Origin: Bacteroidales bacterium
GTDB lineage: Bacteria > Bacteroidota > Bacteroidia > Bacteroidales > P3
Assembly (NCBI GenBank): GCA_017446745.1
Contig: JAFSQF010000008.1
Coordinates: 1 to 64,000, forward strand
Direction of reading: 5' to 3'
Length of the DNA: 64,000 bases
Shown piece after piece: positions 41,761 through 48,269 of this stretch. The position numbers were made by a program, and so were the translations under genes. Numbering within the stretch: the stretch's first letter is position 1; each line of letters opens with the position of its first letter. The notes beneath the pieces were generated by a model, which saw nothing but the letters and a program-made list of their open reading frames with translations, was not told the origin of the DNA and did not search any database.

Positions 41761-41815
41761 CGCCAAAAAAGTGGTATTACCGTGATGGAAGCTATCTGGA
41801 ATGATGATGGAGAAA

Positions 41816-42205
41816 TCAGTCTATAATGAGTGATTTTACTTTATCTATGAATTGCTGTGTGGGTTCCATAACGCTTGCAACGTCGTCCTCACAGAAATCA
41901 AACATATCGCTGTAATCACCTTTAGTTCGCCAGTTGAGAAGCTTTGAATAGACTTTGTATTCGTCAGACGAAACCTCTCCAGATAATACCGCCGTTTCTG
42001 AGAACTTTGAAATCACTCCGCCATGTGATTTTGCACCAATTCCTCGGGCTATCAGAAGTGCTGAAGATGCATAGAAACAGGCATAATAGAGTCGATTGAT
42101 ACAAGAATTCCATTGCTTAGCATCAAATAGTATTTGAGCAGCCTCTAATACTTCGTCGGCTTTGGCAAGTCTATATTGAACAAATTCGTTGATATTCGGT
42201 TCCAT
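41816..42205 (-). CDS. HEPN-domain protein (putative RNase toxin of a HEPN/MNT pair)
   Basis: 129 residues, an all-helical HEPN domain. The characteristic motif region is QWNSCINRLYYACFYASSALL (about 31-51, quoted as NRLYYACFYA). In most relatives it reads RxYYAMFHA, so the usual His is replaced by Tyr (residue 45). The second conserved part is LLNWRTKGDYSDMF with the R-x-x-x-x-Y motif. In HEPN/MNT systems HEPN is often an RNase toxin that the MNT enzyme neutralises by nucleotidylation. The MNT gene is four bases upstream. Confidence 0.85.
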   Translation of the reverse strand: MEPNINEFVQYRLAKADEVLEAAQILFDAKQWNSCINRLYYACFYASSALLIARGIGAKSHGGVISKFSETAVLSGEVSSDEYKVYSKLLNWRTKGDYSDMFDFCEDDVASVMEPTQQFIDKVKSLIID

Positions 42206-42209
42206 AGCC

Positions 42210-42536
42210 TTAGAGTCTTATGGCTTCGCTAGTGACATTTTGATAGAAAGGAGTTATGCAATGTCTTGTGTGCCAGTCTTTTTTTCCGTATGCAAATAAA
42301 TGTATGACTTGACCTGTTTCTATCATTAAGTCAGTCATGTGGTCGATGAAAACACTTTCCTCCATAATGGACAGTTTGTCATTTGGAGTCAGAACCAACA
42401 CATCCCAGTCGGAATCTTCACGAGCCTGTCCATTGGCACGAGAACCATAAAGCCACACCTCGGCATTAGGTTCAACGCCAAGAATATTGTCTTTTATTCT
42501 GATTTTCATTGTTTCATTCGACACTTTCATATACAC
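42210..42536 (-). CDS. MNT-type nucleotidyltransferase (antitoxin partner of the HEPN protein)
   Basis: 108 residues. Minimal nucleotidyltransferase with the active-site signature WLYGSRANGQAREDSDWDVLV (GSR at 31-33, D43-W44-D45). The ATG at 42530 (MKVSNETMK) is an alternative start. Small MNT proteins encoded just upstream of HEPN genes act as antitoxins that transfer nucleotides onto the HEPN protein (type VII systems). Both genes are on the minus strand, opposite to the AbiE operon. Confidence 0.87.
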   Translation of the reverse strand: MYMKVSNETMKIRIKDNILGVEPNAEVWLYGSRANGQAREDSDWDVLVLTPNDKLSIMEESVFIDHMTDLMIETGQVIHLFAYGKKDWHTRHCITPFYQNVTSEAIRL

Positions 42537-42637
42537 TGTTTTTTATTTCAATAACGTAAATTGTATAGATAAATTGTTAGGGTGTTGAATTTCTATAAAA
42601 AAAGTAAAAAAAACTTGTTCAATTCATTGATATTTTG

Positions 42638-42645
42638 TATTTTTG
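42638..42645 (+). promoter_or_regulatory. -7 promoter element of the chimeric transposase remnant
   Basis: TATTTTTG followed by CAT; the ATG at 42673 is 28 bases downstream. Confidence 0.55.
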
Positions 42646-42672
42646 CATGATAATTTTTAAAATACATCTATC

Positions 42673-42924
42673 ATGAAAAAAGGCAAGGAAAAACCCACCT
42701 ATGAAGAGCTCGAGAAACAGCTCAATAAAGCCCTCAGCGAGGCAAAACACGACAAGGCGGAGCTTAAGAAGGCAAACAAAAAGATTGACGATTTGGAGTT
42801 AAAAATCAATTTGCTAGAATACTTAAATGACCCTGAAAATTCGCAAAAAAAAAGCAAACTGACCCCACAATGGAAAAAAATAGCGGACGTATTCCTCGCC
42901 ATACATACAGAGCCGAAGACATAA
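42673..42924 (+). pseudogene. N-terminal fragment of a transposase, family not recognised
   Basis: 83 residues: a Lys/Glu-rich coiled coil (EELEKQLNKALSEAKHDKAE; KKIDDLELKINLLEYLND) followed by KKSKLTPQWKKIADVFLA. This layout is that of the linker region at the start of bacterial transposases. It stops at 42924 and the frame continues, shifted, in the next ORF. Confidence 0.5.
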
Positions 42925-42935
42925 TGACGTGACTG

Positions 42936-43367
42936 ATGCTGTACGTTTACTGCGGATGCAGTTACCGCAGCATACCCAAGGCCCTACGGGTGATGCGGCT
43001 CAGGACCGGTGGTGAGGTCGGCGACTTTCCCGACCATACAACCGTTAAGGGCTGGGTGGAAAAGGCAGGGCTGGCCGAGCTGAATAGGCTACGCTCTCTC
43101 TTCAAGAGCAATATCACACCGGAGGCAGACAAGCCGAAACTTGACGAGTGGTGCAAGGACGTTGGGAAAAGCCTAATCAGGGAACTCATCTCCGTCAGGG
43201 ACACCATACGGCAGAAAGAAACGGAGATACTAAACTACTTCACCAATAGATCGACCAATGTATCAGCAGAATCACCCAACTCAAAGATTAAGGGGTTCAG
43301 AGCACAGCTCAGAGGAGTGCAGGATCTGCCTTTCTTCATGTATCGTTTGGTGGTATTGTTTGGGTAG
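42936..43367 (+). pseudogene. Chimeric transposase ORF (unknown transposase joined to the ISAon1 C-terminus)
   Basis: 143 codons. The first 50 (MLYVYCGCSYRSIPKALRVM; GDFPDHTTVKGWVEKAGLAE) belong to a helix-turn-helix-containing transposase and probably continue the preceding ORF after a frameshift. From the base at 43088 onward the DNA is the same as 39153-39472 of the ISAon1 derivative, with three substitutions. The reading frame runs across the junction. It cannot encode a complete transposase. Confidence 0.75.
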
Positions 43368-43407
43368 GCGGTGTGTCAGTTCATCCACGGACTATTGCAA
43401 CTGAGCC
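43088..43407 (+). mobile_element. Right end of an ISAon1-family element (320-bp duplicate)
   Basis: 320 bases matching 39153-39472 at 317 positions without indels, ending in the same CTGAGCC terminus. No ISAon1 left end is found upstream of this copy before 42600; the nearest unpaired left end is at 31587. Confidence 0.9.
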
Positions 43408-43625
43408 GAAATTGCGCCTACAAAAATATATTTTTCCTTGGCAGCGTGATATGTCAAAATATTTGTGTAAGTATCTGATCAAAAATGACATTCATTTTCG
43501 TTGAACAGCAATTGCCATCAATAAACAGCAATTACCATAAATAACATTATAGAACGTAAATGCCCGTAAATGTCAGTGAATGCCCGTGAATTATCGTAAA
43601 TGTCAAATAAATTTGACTGCTTACT

Positions 43626-43633
43626 TAACTTTG
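43626..43633 (+). promoter_or_regulatory. -7 promoter element of the Septu-like operon
   Basis: TAACTTTG followed by CAC. The predicted leader before the ATPase gene is about 250 bases and carries the repeats at 43638-43775. No TTTG at the usual -33 spacing. Confidence 0.5.
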
Positions 43634-43637
43634 CACT

Positions 43638-43775
43638 GCCCAAAAACCGAGGCGCGATGGTTTATGCCAATTGCGACTCATTAAAAATCAGTGGGGAGTC
43701 GAACCCAACTGATTATTGCCCAAAAACCGAGTGCGCTCAGGATTGTCCAATTGAGACTGCTGACGCATATCTAAA
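43638..43775 (+). repeat. Two degenerate ~46-base repeats in the Septu-like operon leader
   Basis: Both units begin GCCCAAAAACCGAG (43637 and 43719) and share GCGC and CCAATTG-GACT further on. A hairpin AATCAGT...ACTGATT with GGGG/CCC lies between them (about 43686-43714). The frame changes between units, so they are not protein repeats. The rest of the gap 43408-43889 has short GTAAATG(C/T)C(C/A) iterations near 43555-43605 and nothing else seen. Confidence 0.5.
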
Positions 43776-43889
43776 CAAATGTTAAACCCTGTCGAAAAAT
43801 GGGGTACACCATACGAAGACAGCGATACCGAAAACAATAAAACCGGGAGTCCTACGTTATTTGATTAAGAAAAAGAAAAAAAATAAGAT

Positions 43890-45125
43890 ATGAATCATTT
43901 TATCACAAATATCCATGTCAACAAATTGTTTCATCTGAACAATATCGACATTCCGATAGCTGACAGCAATTATCCTCATCTAATAATCACTGGTAAGAAT
44001 GGCAGCGGAAAAACAATATTGCTGAATGCAATTGCGGATTTCCTTAATATTATTAAGGGCGAGAAAAGCATGTCCTTTCTGTCCTACAAAAAGGATCTTT
44101 CTTATTGGCAGGGGATAATCAATTCGCAAAACGATCAACAACGGATGCGGGCCAAGAGAAACGTTGTATATTATGAGGGGCTTATTGATAAATTATGGGG
44201 AATGGTTGATGTTAATATTGATAATATCAGTAACATTATAGAGAAATATAATGAGGACAATTTTCTAATTGTATTCTATCAAGCCTCACGGATGGTATCT
44301 ATGCTTGAGCCTAAGAATCCAACTAAGCCTCAGTATAAGAAACAGGGAGGCGTAAAAGAGACAGCAACAGCACAATTTCTGAATTTCTTATCCGACCTAA
44401 AGATTCAAGAAGCTCTTGCTCGGAATGAGAAGCAAATTAAGGATGCAGAGAGAATTGAATTATGGTTTGATGGTTTTGAAAGCTTATTAAGAAGATTATA
44501 CCAGGATACCTCGCTAAAACTTGAGTTTAATTATAAAGATTATAGTTTTAAGATTTGTACTGAAGGAAAGAAGTTTAAATTCACGGAACTCTCTGATGGT
44601 TTTTCTGCTGTATTGGATATCGTTGCGGATTTAATACTGAAGATGCAAGGTGAAGATACATTGTCTGGAGACTACCAAAAAGAAGGTATTGTTTTAATTG
44701 ATGAAATAGAGACCCACCTGCACCTTGAACTGCAAAAAAACATTATGCCTTTCTTAACACAGATTTTTCCCAATGTTCAGTTTATAGTTACAACTCACTC
44801 GCCGTTTGTGCTTAGTTCAATGCCCAATGCGGTTGCATACGACTTGGAGCATCAGCAAGTACTTGAAGATTTATCCAATTACTCTTATGAGTCGTTGGCT
44901 GAAGGCTATTTTGGAGTTACGGCTGAATCGAGTGATTTGAGGCTCAGATTAAACACAATCAAAGAACTTCTCGAGAAACAAGAACTGTCGGACGGAGAAA
45001 AGAGTAGTTTGAAAGAATATATTATAGCTTTTGACAAAATACCTGAAGCCATATCCCCTTCCATAATTGGAGAATATCTGCAATCCAAAATTAAACATTC
45101 TGAGAAGATAAAAACAATAATGTAA
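43890..45125 (+). CDS. ptuA: AAA/ABC-type ATPase, Septu PtuA-like
   Basis: 411 residues, an SMC/RecF-like ATPase without a long coiled coil. Walker A GKNGSGKTILLNAI (residues 35-48), the signature-like FTELSDGFSAVLDIVADLIL (about 231), Walker B GIVLIDEIETHLHLELQ (about 266-282), and the H-loop VTTHSPFVLSS (about 298). An ATPase of this type next to an HNH nuclease is the arrangement of the two-gene Septu anti-phage system, also found as the effector of some retrons. No reverse transcriptase is adjacent. The stop overlaps the next start by one base (TAATG). The AT-rich composition suggests horizontal acquisition. Confidence 0.82.
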   Translation: MNHFITNIHVNKLFHLNNIDIPIADSNYPHLIITGKNGSGKTILLNAIADFLNIIKGEKSMSFLSYKKDLSYWQGIINSQNDQQRMRAKRNVVYYEGLIDKLWGMVDVNIDNISNIIEKYNEDNFLIVFYQASRMVSMLEPKNPTKPQYKKQGGVKETATAQFLNFLSDLKIQEALARNEKQIKDAERIELWFDGFESLLRRLYQDTSLKLEFNYKDYSFKICTEGKKFKFTELSDGFSAVLDIVADLILKMQGEDTLSGDYQKEGIVLIDEIETHLHLELQKNIMPFLTQIFPNVQFIVTTHSPFVLSSMPNAVAYDLEHQQVLEDLSNYSYESLAEGYFGVTAESSDLRLRLNTIKELLEKQELSDGEKSSLKEYIIAFDKIPEAISPSIIGEYLQSKIKHSEKIKTIM

Positions 45126-45760
45126 TGATCAGAGTCAAGAAAAGTGCAGATATTCCACAGTCTTTGTTGACTACCACAAACTACAATGGTGAAGATGTAC
45201 AAAGACAACTGTTGGAAGATCAACACGACAAGTGTTATATTTGTGAATGTGAGGTTGAGCCGAACTTTCATATTGAGCATCTAGATAGCAGAAACCCAAA
45301 CCGGCGAGACTGGAATAACCTGTTCCTATCTTGTGGTTATTGTAACGAGAGAAAGTCCTCTCGTTTTGATAACATACTGAACCCTGCAACAGAAAATATT
45401 GAAGAAATTATTGAGCAACGATATGAAGGCGACACGGCAAGATTTAGTAGCGATAAAGCATCCATCAATGTTGAGGAAACAATTCTGTTACTGGAACGTC
45501 TTTTCAATGGGAATGCAAAATATCCAAAACTTCGCAACCCGCACGAGGAATTGTTTTTTGACAGAGTAAAAATGATTCTGAACGACTTTCTGAAAAAAAT
45601 AGATGCTTTTCAGAAAAACGAATCTAAAGAGACTCAAAAAAATGTACAAGAGGAACTCTCGATAAGTAAAGCATTATTAGGCTTTAAATATTGGATAATT
45701 AAAGACAATCCCCAATTATATGCTGTCTTTAAGGACGACATTAAGTGGAATAAGCAATGA
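45125..45760 (+). CDS. ptuB: HNH endonuclease, Septu PtuB-like
   Basis: 211 residues. The HNH/zinc core is intact: CYICEC (C37, C40), FHIEHLDSRNP (H49, E51, H52), WNNLFLSCGYCNERK (N64-65, C70, C73). The rest is helical with an acidic Lys/Glu segment near residues 150-170. In Septu, PtuB forms a complex with the PtuA ATPase and cleaves nucleic acid on infection. Size and gene order fit, though the family contains many related ATPase/HNH pairs, so the Septu assignment is by architecture. Confidence 0.83.
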   Translation: MIRVKKSADIPQSLLTTTNYNGEDVQRQLLEDQHDKCYICECEVEPNFHIEHLDSRNPNRRDWNNLFLSCGYCNERKSSRFDNILNPATENIEEIIEQRYEGDTARFSSDKASINVEETILLLERLFNGNAKYPKLRNPHEELFFDRVKMILNDFLKKIDAFQKNESKETQKNVQEELSISKALLGFKYWIIKDNPQLYAVFKDDIKWNKQ

Positions 45761-45800
45761 ACCCCACCGCCAACAATATCAAACAGCGTCTTAATTCCCA

Positions 45801-46127
45801 TTGTTTGCCGAACAAGAAGCAGAAAAACAGCTTGCGCATGTGGATAACGCGGCCTACAGGGACAGGCGCTTCGAGGTTTTCAGGAAGCTGCTGCCGCACC
45901 TGCAGGAGGAGATGAGCCAGAAGGAACAGACACAACGCGGCGACGGCGACATCACGGAGTGGCTTGACTGGTACCTCGGCTGTAGGAGTCACGCCATCGA
46001 GAGTGCCGAGGACAGCCTGTCGCCCATCATCCGCAAGTCCATCTTCTGGCAGAACCACACATCAGACAGCCTCAACCTCCGTCAGCACACTATACCGAAC
46101 ATCTCTGTTTCTCTTTTTTCGCAATAA
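45801..46127 (+). pseudogene. C-terminal fragment of a Fic-family protein
   Basis: The reading frame contains GDGDITEWLDWYLGCRSHAIESAEDSLSPIIRKSIFWQNH (about residues 47-86, quoted in parts: DITEWLDWYLGC and SIFWQNH), which is typical of the helices after the Fic core in Bacteroidales Fic proteins. The HPFxxGNGR active site and N-terminal half are absent. The tail beyond LNLRQ is probably out of frame. Unlikely to be functional. Confidence 0.6.
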
Positions 46128-46179
46128 AAATTGCTTGCAATTTATTTTCGCATTTTTCTTTCGATATAATTATCCATCA

Positions 46180-46464
46180 TCAAGTTTGCATAATCAAACA
46201 AAATCTTTTCGCAAATTTCGTTTTTTTCGTTTTTTTTGTGTCGAGACCTCCCGAGAAAAGGATGGCGCTGAGTGCCACGGTGCCTACAATCTGTGCCGTG
46301 GCAATATTGTCGAAATGTATGCCAAGGCCATCGCTGCCGAAGAGCATCCCGACGGCGAGGAAAAGCAGGAGGGCGGGTACGCCGAAACGCCTACCCGCCT
46401 TGCCTGCCAAAATGCTTGCAAAAAAAAGTGTAGAGAGTATGAGAAGGATTAATTCTATTTGCAT
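46180..46464 (-). pseudogene. N-terminal fragment of a K+/H+ antiporter (CPA1, NhaP2/CvrA-like)
   Basis: 94 codons from ATG 46464. Residues 1-78 match the start of CPA1 potassium/proton antiporters: [59 protein letters not shown], giving three membrane segments. After LDTK the sequence turns into Lys-rich noise and stops. A full protein has about 12 membrane segments and about 480 residues, so the gene is cut at about 46245, the right edge of the accessory island. It overlaps the preceding gene by ten bases. Confidence 0.85.
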
Positions 46465-46976
46465 AACTTCATGATGTATAAGGCGTCGGTGCCACGGAAG
46501 CAGGCCACTGGCGTTTCGGGCTCGAACCGGTTGCCCTCGTAGCGTCCGGCCTGAACGAGTACTAAGGCACCGTCGGTGCTGTAGAGTATGTTGAGCGCGC
46601 TGTTGCTGCTCACCTGTGGTTTGAGGCGCGAGAGGGCGAGGCTATCGTTGCCTTGGATGGCGTTGAGAGCCTCGCGGTAGTCGGCATTGGTGAGGTAGAG
46701 CTTGGCCTCTGTCATGCGGCATGAGGTCGGCGTGTAGATGAAATGCCAGAGGGCGCCGCTGAGGTTCATGGCGGTATAGATGAAGCCAACAGCGGTGAAT
46801 ATTATTCCGATGGTGAGCAAAGTCATAAGAAGGCTGTCGGAGGCCTCCATGGTGCGTGTTAGCACCAGTGATGTGATGCCCGCGGCAAGGACGAGGAGCG
46901 CTGCTATGGGGTTCTGTTTCTTCTTGGCGACGGTGTCGCTCATGTGGTTCTCTATATATTGATGTATTGTTTCCAT
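46455..46976 (-). CDS. Membrane protein of unknown function (paralogue A)
   Basis: 173 residues. Two hydrophobic segments ([17 protein letters not shown] about 24-40 and [21 protein letters not shown] about 49-69) are followed by a soluble domain with [20 protein letters not shown] and a C-terminal [11 protein letters not shown]. This domain aligns with that of the next protein (VALSRVKKTSQPELALVRYS). Family unknown. It is in an apparent three-gene operon that ends in the truncated antiporter. Confidence 0.75.
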   Translation of the reverse strand: METIHQYIENHMSDTVAKKKQNPIAALLVLAAGITSLVLTRTMEASDSLLMTLLTIGIIFTAVGFIYTAMNLSGALWHFIYTPTSCRMTEAKLYLTNADYREALNAIQGNDSLALSRLKPQVSSNSALNILYSTDGALVLVQAGRYEGNRFEPETPVACFRGTDALYIMKLCK

Positions 46977-46995
46977 TTCTTTAGGACTTTAAAAG

Positions 46996-47496
46996 TTATT
47001 TGTTGTTTGTGTTGTTGATAATAATCTCAGTGATAGGAATGTAGCTGTCTCCCTCCACGCGTGTGAGCTGGGAGTAGAAGACACGGTCGTCGGGGTCGCT
47101 GTAGCGCACCAGTGCAAGCTCGGGTTGTGAGGTCTTTTTCACACGGCTGAGGGCCACTTCGTCATGCGCCTCAAGAGCGGCCACAACATCGTTCTGTACC
47201 GGGAAGGCATAATATGTGTAGGTGGGCTCCAGAACGGCGTGGAGCTCACGGCTGTAGGGACGCCGCGAGTCGCCGAAAAGATAATAGCAGATGATGGTGA
47301 TGAGGCTGCAGCCGCCTATAACCATCGCACCAACGAACGTCGACGACCAGCCGGCGGAAAGGTTGTCGAGCTTGAGGAACAGTGCGCCGCATACGATACC
47401 GACGGCAGTCAGTATCCATCCCGTCCAGAGAGGAAGTAGCGCATGACGTATCTCTGGGAGTTTATAAATTGATTTTCTGATATATTCCATCTTCAA
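46996..47496 (-). CDS. Membrane protein of unknown function (paralogue B)
   Basis: 166 residues. Two membrane segments (LWTGWILTAVGIVCGALFL about 23-41 and VGAMVIGGCSLITIICYYLF about 55-74) and a C-terminal domain with EVALSRVKKTSQPELALVRY and YIPITEIII. It has the same architecture as the protein encoded 19 bases downstream, so the pair probably arose by tandem duplication. Function not recognised. Confidence 0.75.
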   Translation of the reverse strand: MKMEYIRKSIYKLPEIRHALLPLWTGWILTAVGIVCGALFLKLDNLSAGWSSTFVGAMVIGGCSLITIICYYLFGDSRRPYSRELHAVLEPTYTYYAFPVQNDVVAALEAHDEVALSRVKKTSQPELALVRYSDPDDRVFYSQLTRVEGDSYIPITEIIINNTNNK

Positions 47497-47777
47497 TTTG
47501 TTGTTAGGTAATGGTTTATTGTGTTTTTCCTCTTAGGGTTCTGCACCGTGAAAAACACATAAACTCATTACTCCGGTTATATCTTATTTGTATAACGGTC
47601 AATAAATAATGATTTTTTTCGCATTCTGCGAAATGTTCCATTTCAGGGCATGTGCAACCCTCCAACAGCGGTCCCCTCGTGGGGGTTATGCTGTTCGACT
47701 TTGCTGCCGACAAGGAACACTGCGACAATTACGGCGAAATGCTATGTCGCAAGGCATGACGTAAAGTGGAGATGGAA

Positions 47778-48128
47778 TCAGAGCCTCAAACAAAGCAACA
47801 GGTAAAGGTATCCGGGTTGCGCACAACGAGGAATGTCAACAGCCAAGGGCGAGATGAGGAATGAGTGTCGCAACATGCTCGTCTCTCGGCTCAATGTCGA
47901 CACGTTCTCGTGCACCACACGAACCACGGTGGGGACTGTGACTGTGGGCTGTCCCACGGCCAGCACATCCTTCATGCCGAGGTCGCCCCAATGAGGGCGG
48001 TTGTCGCTTGTGCGTTCCACGGTATGGCAGATTGTGCCGTGACCGATTTGCTGGACTGCTGCATACGAACCTTGCCACCCCATAAGGAGCAGGAATAGTA
48101 AAATGGTTCGTTTGACAGCGTTAGTCAT
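47778..48128 (-). CDS. Small exported protein candidate
   Basis: 116 residues. The N-terminus MTNAVKRTILLFLLLMGWQGSYA is a convincing signal peptide and a -7 promoter element lies 65 bases upstream. The mature part has no recognised motif and ends in a hydrophobic LYLLLCLRL stretch, which may mean the true frame was lost partway. The flanking gaps (47497-47777 and 48129-48269) show no other gene; near 47650-47760 there is a GC-rich palindromic patch (GGTCCCCTCGTGGGGGTT). Confidence 0.4.
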   Translation of the reverse strand: MTNAVKRTILLFLLLMGWQGSYAAVQQIGHGTICHTVERTSDNRPHWGDLGMKDVLAVGQPTVTVPTVVRVVHENVSTLSRETSMLRHSFLISPLAVDIPRCAQPGYLYLLLCLRL

Positions 48129-48192
48129 ATTGAGGATAAGTTTTTTAGTTATAATTGTTTAGGATGTAGATGGCGTTGTTTCTATCAGGTTG

Positions 48193-48200
48193 CAAAGTTA
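48193..48200 (-). promoter_or_regulatory. -7 promoter element upstream of the small exported ORF
   Basis: TAACTTTG followed by CAACC on the minus strand, about 65 bases before the ATG at 48128. Confidence 0.5.
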
Positions 48201-48269
48201 GTAATATTTCTCCATAAGGGTATTATTTATGCTCCAATTTTATCGTAGCGATAAGTAGGAGTGTTGGTC

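Noticed and set aside
43686..43716. Sequence resembling a tRNA T-arm on the minus strand (GGGTTCGACTCC)
   Set aside because: No acceptor, D or anticodon arms can be built around it; the match is explained by a local hairpin with a seven-base loop.
43555..43735. Repeat-spacer-repeat pattern considered as a CRISPR array
   Set aside because: Only two degenerate units, no conserved repeat of fixed length and no cas genes; no CRISPR elsewhere in the window.
43600..43785. 61-codon ORF in the leader of the ATPase/HNH operon
   Set aside because: It starts upstream of the -7 element at 43626 and the two sequence repeats it covers are in different frames, so protein-level selection is unlikely.
43620..45760. 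ATPase/HNH locus considered as a complete retron
   Set aside because: There is no reverse transcriptase gene anywhere in the window and no clear msr-msd fold with the expected end pairing in the leader.
45964..46452. Forward 162-codon ORF at the right edge of the island
   Set aside because: It spans the Fic fragment and the antiporter fragment in non-coding frames and has no domain content.
47688..47759. Very short ORF (23 codons) beginning MLFDFAADKEHCDNYGEM
   Set aside because: Too short to support; sits beside a palindromic patch and shows no ribosome binding site. Possibly a decayed mobile-element remnant.
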